DNA from: Roseovarius nanhaiticus
GTDB lineage: Bacteria; Pseudomonadota; Alphaproteobacteria; Rhodobacterales; Rhodobacteraceae
Length of the DNA: 64,000 nucleotides
NCBI RefSeq assembly: GCF_900156535.1
Contig: NZ_FTNV01000002.1
Coordinates: 537,774-601,773 of the forward strand
Direction: 5' to 3'
The notes under the pieces were generated by a model that worked only from the letters and a program-made list of their open reading frames with translations, was not told the origin of the DNA and made no database searches. The translations under genes and the position numbers were made by a program. Shown here in pieces: positions 25,182-35,549 of the stretch (position 1 is the stretch's first letter; each line of letters opens with the position of its first letter).

Positions 25182-27451
25182 CCGCGCCGCTTGCGCTCGA
25201 CCTTGCGCCCGGTCTTGGCCGCCTTTTTCTTGGCCGCGCCCAGCTTGCGCTTGGGCGGCTTGCCATGGCTGCGGCCGCGCCCTGCGCCTCGGCCGCCCTC
25301 GGGCATTTCCTTGCCCTCGACCGTAATCAGGTCCAGCGCGATGCCGCCCGTGATCGGCAGCGCCTCGGCCAGCTTGACCGTAACGCGCTGGCCCAGCGTA
25401 ATGATGCGCCCCGAGTCGGACCCCATCAATGTCGCGCTATCGGCGTCGAAGTGGAAATATTCGTTGCCGATATTGCGCACTGGTATGAGGCCATCGGCGC
25501 CCGTTTCGTCCAGCCGCACGAAGGCACCGAACTTGGCGACGCCGCTGATGCGGCCGGTAAATTCCTCGCCCACGCGCTCGCTCAGGAACGCGGCCAGATA
25601 GCGGTCATTCGTGTCCCGCTCGGCCATCATGCTGCGCCGCTCGGTTTCCGAGATATGCTTGGCCGTCGCCTCCAGCTGCTCGATCTCCGCCGCCGTCAGC
25701 CCGTCATCGCCCCAGCCATGCGCCGAGATCAGCGCCCGGTGCACGATCAGGTCCGCATAGCGACGAATGGGCGAGGTGAAATGCGCGTAGGAGCGTAGCG
25801 CCAGCCCGAAATGGCCGAAATTGACCGGCGCGTAATAGGCCTGCGTCATGGCGCGCAGGGTGCTCATGTTGATCTGCTCGGATTGGTCGGTGCCCGCCGC
25901 GCCGTGCAGAAGCGCGTTGATATGCGAGGTGCGCAGCACCTGCCCCTTGGCCAGCACCAGCCCCGCCGCCTCGGCCACCTCGCGCAGCGCGTCGAGCTTT
26001 TCCTCGGACGGCTCTTCGTGAACCCGGAAGAGGAGCGGCGATTTCCTGGCGCTCAGCGTCTCGGCGGCGGCGACATTGGCCAGCACCATGAATTCCTCGA
26101 TCAGCTTGTGCGCGTCCAGCCGCTCGGTGAAATTGACGCTCAGAACCTTGCCTTCCTCGGTGAGGACGACCTTGCGCTCGGGCAGGTCCAGATCGAGCGG
26201 CTGGCGCGTGCCGCGCGCGTGTTTCAGCGCGGAATACGCGGCGTAGAGGGGCCGGATCACTTCGTCCATCATCTCGGCGGCCCGTTCGGACGGCTGGCCG
26301 TCCATCGCCGCCTGCACCTCCTGGTAGGTCAGCGACGCGCCCGAGCGCATGATGCCCCGATGGAACGTCTGGTCCAGCTTCTGCCCGAATTCGTCGATGC
26401 GCATGCGCACGGCAATGCAGGCGCGCGGCACGCCTTCGTGGAGCGAGCAGAGATCGCCCGAAAGACGATCGGGCAGCATGGGCACGACGCGGTCGGGGAA
26501 GTAGCTGGAATTGCCGCGCTTGCGCGCCTCGGTATCGAGCGCGCTGCCGGGCGTCACGTAATGGGCGACATCCGCGATGGCGACCCAGATCACATGACCG
26601 CCCGCATTATCCGACGCATCGTCGGCATGGGCATAGCAGGCGTCATCGTGGTCACGCGCATCCGAAGGGTCGATCGTGACCAGCGGCAGATCGCGAAGAT
26701 CCTCGCGGCCTTTCAGGCCCGCAGGCTTCTGCGCGTCGGCCTCTGCGATGACATCATCGGGGAAATCGTCGGGGATGCCGTGCTGGTGAATGGCGATCAG
26801 CGATACCGCGCGCGGCGCCGAAGGATCGCCAAGGCGGCTTACAATGCGCGCGCGCGGCAGGCCCATGCGGCCCTTCGGCCCCGCCTGCTCCGCCTCGACC
26901 AGTTCCCCATCCTGCGCACCGTGCGTCTGCGCTGCCTCCACCTGCCATTCATTGCCCTGACCCTTGTCGATGGGCAGGATGCGGCCTCCTTCGGTGCCCT
27001 TGCGATAGATGCCCAGAACCTTCGTGGGGTTATGGCCGATGCGCCGGATCAGCCGCGCCTCGTAATGATGCGCCTCGCCTTTGACCTGCTGCAGCTTGGC
27101 GAGGATGCGCTCGCCCTCGCCCAAGGCCGGATCAGCGGCGCGCGGAATCAGCAGCACGACCGGCTCGGCGCCCTCGCCGTGCCATTCAAGGGGCCTCGCC
27201 AGTTGATCGCCATCGGGCGTCGTGCCCATAACCTGCAGCACGCTGACAGGCGGCAGGCGATCCGGGTCGCGATAGGTTTTCTTGCGCTTCTCCAGATGGC
27301 CCTCTGCCTCAAGCTCTTTGAGGATGCGCTTGAGATCGATCCGGGCCGCGCCCTTGATGCCGAACGCCTTTGCGATCTCGCGCTTGGCGCCGAGGGTGGG
27401 ATTATCGGTGATCCATTGCAGGATCTCGGCTTTGGTGGGCATCTGGTTCAT
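25178..27451 (-). CDS. rnr: Ribonuclease R
   Basis: 757 aa 3'-5' exoribonuclease. It has an N-terminal winged-helix/cold-shock region, a central RNB domain with catalytic Asp motif TIDPSDARDHDDACYAHA, a C-terminal S1 domain (GEEFTGRISGVAKFGAFVRL), and a Lys/Arg-rich tail ending [16 protein letters not shown]. It degrades structured RNA and takes part in tmRNA-related turnover. ATG 27451. It is convergent with purK, and the DUF2064 gene begins 39 bases upstream of it in the same direction. Confidence 0.95.
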   Translation of the reverse strand: MNQMPTKAEILQWITDNPTLGAKREIAKAFGIKGAARIDLKRILKELEAEGHLEKRKKTYRDPDRLPPVSVLQVMGTTPDGDQLARPLEWHGEGAEPVVLLIPRAADPALGEGERILAKLQQVKGEAHHYEARLIRRIGHNPTKVLGIYRKGTEGGRILPIDKGQGNEWQVEAAQTHGAQDGELVEAEQAGPKGRMGLPRARIVSRLGDPSAPRAVSLIAIHQHGIPDDFPDDVIAEADAQKPAGLKGREDLRDLPLVTIDPSDARDHDDACYAHADDASDNAGGHVIWVAIADVAHYVTPGSALDTEARKRGNSSYFPDRVVPMLPDRLSGDLCSLHEGVPRACIAVRMRIDEFGQKLDQTFHRGIMRSGASLTYQEVQAAMDGQPSERAAEMMDEVIRPLYAAYSALKHARGTRQPLDLDLPERKVVLTEEGKVLSVNFTERLDAHKLIEEFMVLANVAAAETLSARKSPLLFRVHEEPSEEKLDALREVAEAAGLVLAKGQVLRTSHINALLHGAAGTDQSEQINMSTLRAMTQAYYAPVNFGHFGLALRSYAHFTSPIRRYADLIVHRALISAHGWGDDGLTAAEIEQLEATAKHISETERRSMMAERDTNDRYLAAFLSERVGEEFTGRISGVAKFGAFVRLDETGADGLIPVRNIGNEYFHFDADSATLMGSDSGRIITLGQRVTVKLAEALPITGGIALDLITVEGKEMPEGGRGAGRGRSHGKPPKRKLGAAKKKAAKTGRKVERKRRG

Positions 27452-27489
27452 GGCGCTTGCGTATCACGGCAAAAGGCGCGCTGAAACAG

Positions 27490-28074
27490 CTATCGCGCCT
27501 GCGCCAGATCGGCCGCTGTATCGACGTCGCGCAATGTATCGACGTAGGCGATGCGCGCGTCCGGCAAGGTCGCGCAACTGTCTTGCAGCGCGTGTTCGGT
27601 GGACCAGCGCACGTCGCCCAAGAAACGCGCGGGGATGCCACCGCTTCGCTTCAGCCCGATCAGCCAATAGCCGCCATCGGGCGCGGGGCCGAAGACCGCA
27701 TCGTGCGCGCCCAGCGCCGCGAAGGCGCGCGCGACATGCGCCGCCCGGATGCCGGGGATATCTCCGCCGATGATGCAGATCGGGCCCTGCCCTACGCCGC
27801 GCAGCAGGCGCGCCATGCGCGCGCCCAGATCGCCCTGCCCCTGCGCCACGCGCGGCAGATGTGCGGGCCAGACGCGGCTGGCCAGACCCGCGCGATCCGG
27901 GGCCACGGCCAGCACAAGGCGCCAGCGCGGATCCTCCAGCCTCCGGATCAGGCGCGCTGTCTGATGGCGGAACCACCATGCGGCAGCGGTCATGCCGATC
28001 TCGCGCCCAAGCCGCGTCTTGACCCTGCCGGGACGCGGCTCTTTCAGCATGATGACCAGCGTGGGGCGGATCAT
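27490..28074 (-). CDS. DUF2064/TIGR04282-type glycosyltransferase-like protein
   Basis: 194 aa with a nucleotide-diphospho-sugar transferase-like fold: [20 protein letters not shown] at the start and [18 protein letters not shown], then [15 protein letters not shown]. Members include a protein proposed in arsenosugar biosynthesis; the real substrate is uncertain. It starts inside the dapE stop (ATGA overlap), so it is coupled to dapE. Confidence 0.7.
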   Translation of the reverse strand: MIRPTLVIMLKEPRPGRVKTRLGREIGMTAAAWWFRHQTARLIRRLEDPRWRLVLAVAPDRAGLASRVWPAHLPRVAQGQGDLGARMARLLRGVGQGPICIIGGDIPGIRAAHVARAFAALGAHDAVFGPAPDGGYWLIGLKRSGGIPARFLGDVRWSTEHALQDSCATLPDARIAYVDTLRDVDTAADLAQAR

Positions 28075-29225
28075 CCGGCGAAATAGTCGCGCAGGATGCG
28101 GCCATAGATCGCCTTGAGTTGATGGATCTGCTCGATGCTCACATTCTCGTCCACCTGGTGCATCGTCTTGCCGACAAGGCCGCATTCCACAACAGGGCAA
28201 TGGTCCTTGACGAAGCGCGCATCCGACGTGCCGCCCGACGTGCTGAGCACCGGCGTGCGCCCCGTCTCGGCCTCGACCGCGCGCACGATCAGGTCTGAGA
28301 AATTGCCCGGCGGCGTCAGAAATGCCTCACCCGAATTTTTGACCTCAAGGGCGCCGTTCACGCCCATCTCTTGGCAAATTGCATCGAGCTGGCCTTGCAG
28401 CCACTCGGTCAGGCTGTCGCCGCTGTGGATGTCGTTATAGCGAATATTCACCGTGGCGCGCACGGCGGCCGGGATCACGTTGGTCGCGGCATTGCCGGTA
28501 TCGATGGTCACGACCGCCAGGGTCGACGGATCGAAGTGATCAGTCCCTTCGTCCAGCGTGTGCGCGCTGATCCGGTCCACCAGCCGCGCCATCGCGGGTA
28601 GCGGATTGATCGCGCGATGCGGATAGGCGGAATGCCCCTGCTTGCCGGTGATGGTGATCCACGCGCTCAGTGATCCACGGCGCCCGATCTTGATCATGTC
28701 GCCCATCTCCTCGGGGCAGGTCGGCTCGCCCACGAGGCAGACATCCATCGCCTCGCCCTTCTCCTGCATCCAGTCGAGGATCGCGGTGGTTCCATCCAGT
28801 GCATCGCCCTCCTCATCGCCGGTGATCGCGAGGATCACGGCCCCATCGGGCGGCGTCTGTTGCACGAAATCCACGGCAGCGGCGGCAAAGGCGGCGACGC
28901 CTGATTTCATGTCCGTCGCGCCGCGGCCCCACATCATGCCGTCCTTCACCTCGGCACCGAAGGGCGCCACGCTCCATGCCGCCTCATCGCCCAGTGGGAC
29001 CACATCCGTATGACCGTTGAAGCCAAAGCTGCGCGGCGCGCCCTTGTCGCCCCAGCGCGCGTAAAGATTGGCGATTCCGCCCCTGTCCGCTCGCCAGCAG
29101 GCAAAGCCCGCCGCGCTTAGCACATCCTCCAAAACGCCCAGCGCGCCGCCCTCTTCGGGGGTGACGGAGGGGCAGCGGATAAGAGCGGCGGTCAGCTCGG
29201 CGGGATCGATCGGTGTGTGTGTCAT
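28071..29225 (-). CDS. dapE: Succinyl-diaminopimelate desuccinylase
   Basis: 384 aa zinc peptidase-fold enzyme of the lysine/DAP pathway. It has metal ligands in [11 protein letters not shown] and [14 protein letters not shown], the catalytic/metal Glu pair in [12 protein letters not shown], and a late His in [13 protein letters not shown]. The start at 29225 gives the normal length. dapD lies elsewhere in this window at 33.7-34.6 kb. Confidence 0.93.
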   Translation of the reverse strand: MTHTPIDPAELTAALIRCPSVTPEEGGALGVLEDVLSAAGFACWRADRGGIANLYARWGDKGAPRSFGFNGHTDVVPLGDEAAWSVAPFGAEVKDGMMWGRGATDMKSGVAAFAAAAVDFVQQTPPDGAVILAITGDEEGDALDGTTAILDWMQEKGEAMDVCLVGEPTCPEEMGDMIKIGRRGSLSAWITITGKQGHSAYPHRAINPLPAMARLVDRISAHTLDEGTDHFDPSTLAVVTIDTGNAATNVIPAAVRATVNIRYNDIHSGDSLTEWLQGQLDAICQEMGVNGALEVKNSGEAFLTPPGNFSDLIVRAVEAETGRTPVLSTSGGTSDARFVKDHCPVVECGLVGKTMHQVDENVSIEQIHQLKAIYGRILRDYFAG

Positions 29226-29411
29226 GGGGCCTCGGACTGCGATTACATTTGGCTGAATGGCTACCCCGCCTGCCACGGCTTTGCAAATTCTGCGCGGCTT
29301 GCGTGAAAAAAGTTAACAACATGTCAAAAGGTTGGTATCTATCGGGCATAAAAAGAATGACCCGAGGCAGGGCATATTACGCGAAGGGGCACCGAGCAGT
29401 CCCCTGACATA

Positions 29412-29437
29412 GCAAAAGGCGCATCAAGCGCTTTTGC
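29412..29437 (+). other. Stem-loop upstream of a Hint-domain gene
   Basis: GCAAAAGGCGC (29412-29422) and GCGCTTTTGC (29428-29437) pair with one bulged G and a 5-base loop. It covers a possible TTG start at 29434, which supports placing the start of the following gene further downstream. Confidence 0.45.
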
Positions 29438-29511
29438 CGAACGCCGCAGATCCGATGGGCCAGCGGCGCGCGCCCGCGAAGTATGCCTCGGCCCAAAAAG
29501 TGGGACGACAC

Positions 29512-31113
29512 ATGGTTGACGGCGTAGAGATACCAATCAACAGGAATGCCTCTGCCGAGCAGATGGCCCAAGAGATGTTCGGTCCCGATGTGATCATCGA
29601 GAGCGCGACATACACCGGAGACCGCGACAGCTCGGGCATTTACAGCGACGGCGACGCGATTTCACCTGGGGTGATGCCCGGCAACACGGGCGTCATGTTC
29701 TCGACGGGTGATTTGCGCGGTTTCACCAACAATACCCGCTGGTGGCAGGGCGGCTCGAACACTTCGACATCCCAAACCACCAATTCGAGTGGCCCCAACA
29801 GCTACGCGGACGCAATATCGGATTTCGATGCCGCAGCAGGCGCGCGCACGTTCGACGCATCCTTCATCGACGTCGATTTCAGACCTTCGGGCGACATGCT
29901 GACCATGCAGTTCGTCTTTTCCTCCGACGAGTATCCCGAATTCGCCCTTGGCGCGTTTCAGGATTTCGTCGGCGTCTGGATCAATGGTCAGCAGGTCCAG
30001 CTCAGCGTTGGCGACGGCGACATAGACCCCAACAATCTCAACGCCGGGTCCAACGGCAACCTGTTCATCGACAACCAGAACGACCAGTACAACACCGAGA
30101 TGGACGGCTTTACCGTCAACCTGACGCTCAAGATCCCGGTGAATGCAAACCAGACCAACTCGATCCGGATCGGCATCGCCGATGTGACCGACAGCAATTA
30201 CGACAGCACGCTGATCATTGCGGGCGGCAGCATCCAGAGTACCGTGCTGGCCCTTGACGATGCGACCAAGCTGGATCCTAGCGGATCCAAGAACCTCGAC
30301 GTGCTGGCCAATGACGTCAACAACGGCGCAGGCATCCTGACGATCACGCATATCAACGGGCAAGCGGTCAGTGTGGGCGATACCGTCACGCTCAATAGCG
30401 GCCAGACGGTACAGCTGAACGCCGATGGCACACTGGGCCTGACCGGCGATGGCGACGAAGAAGAGTTCACCTTCACCTACACGGTCGAGAACGCAACAGG
30501 GATCAGCGATACCGGGTTCGTTCTGGTGGACAGCGTGCCGTGCTTTGTTGCGGGGACCATGATTAAGACCGCCCACGGACTGAAACCTGTCGAGACGTTG
30601 CAGCCCGGCGACCTGGTGATGACCCGCGACGAGGGCGCCCAGCCGCTGCGCTGGATCGGCAGTCGGCGCATCGCGGCGGCAGGCGACTTCGCGCCCATCC
30701 ACATCGACGCGGGCACATTCGGTGATCACGGCGCGCTGGCGCTGTCGCCTCTGCACCGCGTGCTGATCCGCGACAGCCTGGCCGAGCTACTCTTTGGCGA
30801 GGGCGAGGTTCTGGTGGCGGCGCGCGATCTGGTCAATGACCGCTCGGTGCGGCGCGTGCCCGGCGGCGAGGTGGAATATGTCCATATCCTCTTCGACCGC
30901 CATCAGGTGGTCTATTCCGAAGGGCTCGAGACGGAAAGCTTTCTTCCGGGACCGCAGACGGCCCGGAGTTTCGAGGCGGACATCGTGCAGGAGATCTGCG
31001 CGATCTTCCCCGAGCTTTGCCCCGAAACCGGCGCAGGCTACAGCCCCGCGGCGCGGCGCATGCTGAAACGCTACGAAGCGCAGCTTCTCATGTCTGGCGC
31101 GCGGGCCGCCTGA
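29512..31113 (+). CDS. Choice-of-anchor L / Hint-domain secreted-type protein
   Basis: 533 aa. Residues about 10-230 match the choice-of-anchor L pattern (ASAEQMAQEMFG, SSGIYSDGDAISPGVMPGNT, VFSSDEYPEFALGAFQDFVG). There follows a short Ig/cadherin-like segment (LDVLANDVNNGAGILTITHI). From about residue 342 a Hint domain runs: PCFVAGTMIKTAHGLKPVE, then PGDLVMTRDEGAQPLRWIGS and the SEGLETESFLPG end. No standard signal peptide is seen; repeat-rich Hint proteins of this group are often exported by type I systems. ATG 29512 gives the family-like N-terminus VEIPINRNASAEQMAQ; in-frame starts at 29434 (TTG) and 29455 exist. It is followed at once by another Hint gene. Confidence 0.8.
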   Translation: MVDGVEIPINRNASAEQMAQEMFGPDVIIESATYTGDRDSSGIYSDGDAISPGVMPGNTGVMFSTGDLRGFTNNTRWWQGGSNTSTSQTTNSSGPNSYADAISDFDAAAGARTFDASFIDVDFRPSGDMLTMQFVFSSDEYPEFALGAFQDFVGVWINGQQVQLSVGDGDIDPNNLNAGSNGNLFIDNQNDQYNTEMDGFTVNLTLKIPVNANQTNSIRIGIADVTDSNYDSTLIIAGGSIQSTVLALDDATKLDPSGSKNLDVLANDVNNGAGILTITHINGQAVSVGDTVTLNSGQTVQLNADGTLGLTGDGDEEEFTFTYTVENATGISDTGFVLVDSVPCFVAGTMIKTAHGLKPVETLQPGDLVMTRDEGAQPLRWIGSRRIAAAGDFAPIHIDAGTFGDHGALALSPLHRVLIRDSLAELLFGEGEVLVAARDLVNDRSVRRVPGGEVEYVHILFDRHQVVYSEGLETESFLPGPQTARSFEADIVQEICAIFPELCPETGAGYSPAARRMLKRYEAQLLMSGARAA

Positions 31114-31115
31114 GC

Positions 31116-32201
31116 ATGGGTTGGATCGGCATCGCCACGCACGAGATCGGCCGGTTCGACCCGGCCGGGCTTGGCGCGCATCGCGGCGCGGCGGCGCAAT
31201 CGCTGACCGGCAACGCCGAGGCGGGCACGATCCTGATCGACACCTACCTGTCCCCGGATGCGCGCCCCCAGACGCTGATCGGTTTTGCCCGTGCAGGCGA
31301 TGCGGGCGGTATGCTGTCGCTCAAGGTCGTGCCGACGGGCGGGATCGTGCTGATCGATGATCTGGGCGGCGACGTGCGGCACGCCGCACTCAATCACGAT
31401 CTGGACGGGCGCAGCGATCAGGTGCGGGTGCGCTATTCCTGGGACAGCTCTGCGCCCAATGGCACATTGACGCTCAAGCATCTCTCCAGCGGAACAATCC
31501 GCCGCGCGCCGGTTCCAACAGGGCACCCCATCGCGCTCGAGGATCTGCGCATGCTGACGCGCTTTCCGGCGCACCGCATCATGGATCCCGATGTCGGCTT
31601 CGTCGCCGTCTCGGACGAGGTCGAGCCCATCGGCGCCATGCCGGGCCTGACCGGCGCCGTGCCCATCGCCACGCCGCGCGGCGACGTTCCTGTCGCACGG
31701 CTGAAGCGCGGCGATACGGTGCTGACGGCCACGGGCGATGTCGTCCCGATCCTACGCGCGGTGCGGCAGACCGTGCCCGCCTTCGGCTCGCTCCGGCCTG
31801 TACGGCTGCGCGCACCGTTCTTCGGCCTGAGGCACGACATTGTCATCGCCCCGCATCAGCGGCTGGTGATCGGAGGCAGCGAAGTGGAATACATGTTCGG
31901 GACCGAAGCCGCGCTTGTCCCGGCGCGTCATCTGGTCAACGGCTCATCCGCGTATCACGGCACCGGGCCGGACCTTGTGACCTATCACCACCTGCTCCTA
32001 CCCGAGCATCAGGCCATCATCGCCGCGGGCTGCCCCGTCGAAAGCCTCTATATCGGGCGCTTGCGCCGCGACCGCGAGGCGCTGGCCGCCTCACCTTTGG
32101 CCAAGCTGGACCCATCGCGCCTGCCCGAGCATGCGCGGCCTATCTGGCCGGTCCTCAAACCCTTTGAGGCACGCACTTTGGCAATGCACCGCGCCGCCTA
32201 G
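31116..32201 (+). CDS. Hint-domain protein, second of a tandem pair
   Basis: 361 aa. The N-terminal half (about 1-170) is beta-rich and of unknown family (GTILIDTYLSPDARPQTLIG, LKVVPTGGIVLIDDLGGDV). From about residue 185 it has a Hint domain (VPIATPRGDVPVARLKRGD, VLTATGDVVPILRAVRQT) ending with a HHLLLPEHQAIIAAGCPVES block. The opening Cys of splicing Hints is absent. It starts 2 bases after the upstream Hint gene stops, so the pair is one operon. Its 3' end overlaps the convergent neighbour by 4 bases. Confidence 0.75.
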   Translation: MGWIGIATHEIGRFDPAGLGAHRGAAAQSLTGNAEAGTILIDTYLSPDARPQTLIGFARAGDAGGMLSLKVVPTGGIVLIDDLGGDVRHAALNHDLDGRSDQVRVRYSWDSSAPNGTLTLKHLSSGTIRRAPVPTGHPIALEDLRMLTRFPAHRIMDPDVGFVAVSDEVEPIGAMPGLTGAVPIATPRGDVPVARLKRGDTVLTATGDVVPILRAVRQTVPAFGSLRPVRLRAPFFGLRHDIVIAPHQRLVIGGSEVEYMFGTEAALVPARHLVNGSSAYHGTGPDLVTYHHLLLPEHQAIIAAGCPVESLYIGRLRRDREALAASPLAKLDPSRLPEHARPIWPVLKPFEARTLAMHRAA

Positions 32202-32608
32202 TCCGCGTCCGCGTCTTCATCCGGCTCCAGATCCAGCGCCTCACTGCGCCCCGCATCATCGAAAAACGGCGTCATCTGCGCCACGATCACAGCGTTCTCG
32301 TCCAGCGCCCGCTGCATCAACGCGCGGTCCTCGGCGCCGATCTCGTGCCCGCCTTGCTCGCGCTCGGCCAGCGTGCCGTAACCGGTGACATCAAGAGGGG
32401 CCGTATCGGCCTGCTTGAGGATCGCGACCGTCTCGCGCACGGCCTCGGCCTCGTCCACACCGCTGGCATAGATCAAAAGCGCCGCGCCTGTCGCCTTTTT
32501 TGGCAGGCCATCGCCAGACTTGCGCCCAATCTCGACCAGAAGAGTATAAACCTCTTGCCGCTTGGGTTTGGCTTTGGCCTTGGCGGGTCTTGTGTCTTTG
32601 TCTGTCAT
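32198..32608 (-). CDS. Hypothetical acidic/basic protein
   Basis: 136 aa with a Lys-rich start (RPAKAKAKPKRQEVYTLLVE), a compact middle (SGDGLPKKATGAALLIYASG, VDEAEAVRETVAILKQADTA) and an acidic tail (DLEPDEDADAD). No known domain is recognised. It is convergent with the Hint gene and follows the exchanger gene by about 35 bases in the same direction. Confidence 0.6.
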   Translation of the reverse strand: MTDKDTRPAKAKAKPKRQEVYTLLVEIGRKSGDGLPKKATGAALLIYASGVDEAEAVRETVAILKQADTAPLDVTGYGTLAEREQGGHEIGAEDRALMQRALDENAVIVAQMTPFFDDAGRSEALDLEPDEDADAD

Positions 32609-32643
32609 GGAGCTGCTCTAGTCGGGCGCAGGCGCGCGGTCAA

Positions 32644-33672
32644 TCAGGCGAAGATCTCGACGCTGAGCGCGAGGCCATAAATCGCCATCATCAGCACGCT
32701 TTCAACGCCGATCCTCCCCGGCCCGCGCCTTTGCCTTACGATCAGACCGGCCAGCAGGACGCCCGTCATCAAAAGGCCGGTCGCCAGCCAGTAGAGGTCA
32801 TTGCCCTCGACGGCATGATAAATCGATCCGTCCCGATAGGCGATATCGGCGCCGACCAGAAAGAGCGTGTCAAACGTATTGCCCCCGATAATGCCGCCCA
32901 CCGCCAGTTGCAGCGCCCCGCGCCGGACGGCGACCAGCGTCGTCACCAATTCGGGCAGCGACGTGATCACGGCGGTGCCAAGGGCACCGACAAGGCTGGA
33001 GGCAAGCCCGTAGCGCGAAATCACCGCCTGCCCCGATTGCCCGATCACCCATCCGCCCGCGGCCATGATGACGACGAGGCCGGCAAAGATCAGCGCGGGC
33101 TTGCGCGCCGAACGGCGCGCCTCTTCAGGGTCCTCTGGCGCGTCCTCGCGCGTCTCATCAGTATCGACGGCTTGCCACATGGGCCGCTCGCGCACTTCGG
33201 CAGCGATACGCACCCCGACCAGATAGGCGAGAAAAAGCAAGAGTGAGACGGGATGGATACCGACATAGGCAATGTCAGGCCCCGCCATCGCGGCCAGCGG
33301 CAGACTGAGTAGAATGATCAGCATGACCGTCTGAAAAAGGTTGGCAGGCTCCGCCGCCGCATGCTCCAGATTGGCGCGCTTGTGTAGCAAATCTGCAATG
33401 GCCAGAAACAGCGTCTGCGCCGCGATCCCGCCTACTGCATTCGAAAACGCGTAGCTGGCATCCCCCGAGGACGCGGCGTCGACCGAAACGATGACACCCG
33501 CGATCGAGGTGGCGCCGCCCAGTATGAGCCCGCCGATCAGCGCCTCGCCCATGCGGGTTCGGTCGGCGATGATATCGGCCAGCCGCGTCGCGCGGATCGA
33601 CGCAAAAACAACCGCGGCCCCGGCAAGCAAGGTCGCGGCGATCAGATAAGGCAACGGCAGAGCGGCGATCAT
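32644..33672 (-). CDS. Ca2+/Na+ exchanger-family membrane protein
   Basis: 342 aa with about ten membrane helices. Two inverted alpha-repeats are seen: GGLILGGATSIAGVIVSVDA in the N-half and GTAVITSLPELVTTL with GGIIGGNTFDTLFLVG in the C-half, as in the CaCA superfamily. A charged cytosolic loop (DTDETREDAPEDPEEARRSA) separates the halves. It probably exchanges Ca2+ for Na+ or H+ across the inner membrane. Confidence 0.8.
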   Translation of the reverse strand: MIAALPLPYLIAATLLAGAAVVFASIRATRLADIIADRTRMGEALIGGLILGGATSIAGVIVSVDAASSGDASYAFSNAVGGIAAQTLFLAIADLLHKRANLEHAAAEPANLFQTVMLIILLSLPLAAMAGPDIAYVGIHPVSLLLFLAYLVGVRIAAEVRERPMWQAVDTDETREDAPEDPEEARRSARKPALIFAGLVVIMAAGGWVIGQSGQAVISRYGLASSLVGALGTAVITSLPELVTTLVAVRRGALQLAVGGIIGGNTFDTLFLVGADIAYRDGSIYHAVEGNDLYWLATGLLMTGVLLAGLIVRQRRGPGRIGVESVLMMAIYGLALSVEIFA

Positions 33673-33729
33673 GTGACGACAACGCCGCCAATGGCGCGAC
33701 GGGTTCCCTCGCCGCGCCCGAAATGCGCA

Positions 33730-34557
33730 TCAGGTGCGCAAAAGCTCGTTGATCGAGGTCTTGGACCGGGTCTGCGCATCGACGCGCTTGACGATGACGG
33801 CGCAATAGAGGTTCACGCCATTCTTCGACGGCATCGAGCCCGACACGACGACCGAGCCCGAGGGCACCTCGCCATACATGACCTCACCCGTTTCGCGGTC
33901 GACGATCTTGGTGGACTGGCCGATATAAACGCCCATGCCCAGAACGCTGCCTTCGCGGACGATGCAACCCTCGACCACCTCGGACCGCGCACCGATAAAG
34001 CAGTTATCCTCGATGATCGTCGGCCCAGCCTGCATCGGCTCCAGCACGCCGCCGATTCCGACGCCGCCCGAGAGGTGCACGTTCTTGCCGATCTGCGCGC
34101 AGCTGCCGACGGTGGCCCAGGTATCGACCATGGTGCCGCTATCGACATAGGCACCAAGGTTGACGAAGGACGGCATCAGAACCACGCCCGGCGCGATATA
34201 GGCCGACCGGCGCACGATGCAGTTCGGCACGGCGCGAAAGCCCGCCTCCTTCCACTCGGTCTCGCCCCAGCCAAGGAACTTGCTGTCGACCTTGTCCCAC
34301 CAGCCGCCGCCCTGCGGGCCGCCCGATTGCGGTGCCATATCCTTGATCCGGAAACCCAGCAGCACGGCCTTCTTGGCCCACTGATTTACATGCCAGGCGC
34401 CAGCCTCGCCGCGTTCCGCTACGCGCAACTTGCCACTGTCGAGCGCGTTCAGCGTCGCCTCGATCGCCTCGCGCGTCTCGCCGCCGGTCGCGGGGCTGAT
34501 GCTGTCGCGCGCATCCCACGCGGCTTCGATAGCGGTCTCAAGCTGGGCGTTGGACAT
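33730..34557 (-). CDS. dapD: Tetrahydrodipicolinate N-succinyltransferase
   Basis: 275 aa left-handed beta-helix acyltransferase. It has the N-terminal helical part ([20 protein letters not shown]) and hexapeptide repeats ([40 protein letters not shown]). It makes N-succinyl-2-amino-6-ketopimelate, two steps before the DapE reaction. ATG 34557. Confidence 0.95.
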   Translation of the reverse strand: MSNAQLETAIEAAWDARDSISPATGGETREAIEATLNALDSGKLRVAERGEAGAWHVNQWAKKAVLLGFRIKDMAPQSGGPQGGGWWDKVDSKFLGWGETEWKEAGFRAVPNCIVRRSAYIAPGVVLMPSFVNLGAYVDSGTMVDTWATVGSCAQIGKNVHLSGGVGIGGVLEPMQAGPTIIEDNCFIGARSEVVEGCIVREGSVLGMGVYIGQSTKIVDRETGEVMYGEVPSGSVVVSGSMPSKNGVNLYCAVIVKRVDAQTRSKTSINELLRT

Positions 34558-34718
34558 GGTGGCACTCCTCATGGATTTCATCGAGCATTCGTATAGGCCG
34601 AGCCGCCGCAGCGCGCAATGCATCCGCCGCGCGTGCCCGCGCAGCGGCGCTGGTCAAGCATGATGCGAGCGGGTAGGTCTGGCAAAAGCGCGCGCATTTC
34701 AGCCCTAAGGATCTATTC

Positions 34719-35546
34719 ATGAGCAAAGACCGCAGAAGCCAGTTCCGCGATGCAGGCAGCGACCGCAGCACCGCCGAGGCGGTGCCTGACACGCCGCAGA
34801 CCCGGGCGCCGGCCTATCGTCTGGCATTCAACGATACGGACTTCATGTGCCGCGAGGAGCTGCGCCCCGTGCGGTTGCAGCTGGAATTGCTGAAGCCCGA
34901 AATGATCCTGAACGAGCATGGCATCAAAAGCACCGTGGTGCTCTTTGGTGGCGCCCGCATTCCCGAGCCGTCGCAAAGGGCGGACGCGCGGACACAGACA
35001 CTGGCCGATCTGTCAAAGTATTATGACGAGGCGCGTGAATTCGCTCGGCTGATGACCCAAAAGTCCCTTACCGCGAACGGGCAGGACTATGTCATCACCA
35101 CCGGCGGCGGTCCCGGCGTCATGGAGGCGGGCAGTCGCGGGGCGGCGGATGCCGGCGGCGCGTCGATCGGCCTCAACATCGTGCTGCCGCACGAACAGGC
35201 GCCGAACGAATACGTGACGCCCGGTCTGTGCTTCAACTTCCATTACTTCGCGATCCGCAAGATGCACTTCCTCATGCGGGCGCGGGCGATCTGCGTCTTT
35301 CCCGGCGGCTTCGGCACGCTCGATGAGACCTTTGAGGCGCTGACCCTGATCCAGACGGAGCGGATGAAGCGCATGCCCTTCCTGCTCTTTGGCGAGGAAT
35401 TCTGGCGCCGCATCATCAACTGGGAGGCGCTGGCGGATGCCGGCACGATCAGCGACGAGGATTTGAAGCTATTTCAATTCGTCGAGACCGCGGCCGATGC
35501 CGTCCGCATAATAGACGAATGGGATGCCGCCCAGACCGAGGCGTGA
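34719..35546 (+). CDS. LOG-family (TIGR00730) Rossmann-fold protein
   Basis: 275 aa with the lysine-decarboxylase-like motifs GGGPGVMEAGSRGA and FPGGFGTLDETFEAL, the hallmark of LOG phosphoribohydrolases that release free cytokinin-type bases from nucleotides. It has an N-terminal extension of about 65 residues. Actual substrates in bacteria are often AMP-like. ATG 34719. Confidence 0.85.
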   Translation: MSKDRRSQFRDAGSDRSTAEAVPDTPQTRAPAYRLAFNDTDFMCREELRPVRLQLELLKPEMILNEHGIKSTVVLFGGARIPEPSQRADARTQTLADLSKYYDEAREFARLMTQKSLTANGQDYVITTGGGPGVMEAGSRGAADAGGASIGLNIVLPHEQAPNEYVTPGLCFNFHYFAIRKMHFLMRARAICVFPGGFGTLDETFEALTLIQTERMKRMPFLLFGEEFWRRIINWEALADAGTISDEDLKLFQFVETAADAVRIIDEWDAAQTEA

Positions 35547-35549
35547 GCC

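Noticed and set aside
25811..27484. Long open frame (557 codons) on the plus strand
   Set aside because: Antisense shadow of rnr, which has clear RNB and S1 motifs.
29512..32201. Hint domains read as inteins
   Set aside because: There is no split host protein around them and no C-terminal extein; they are stand-alone Hint proteins.
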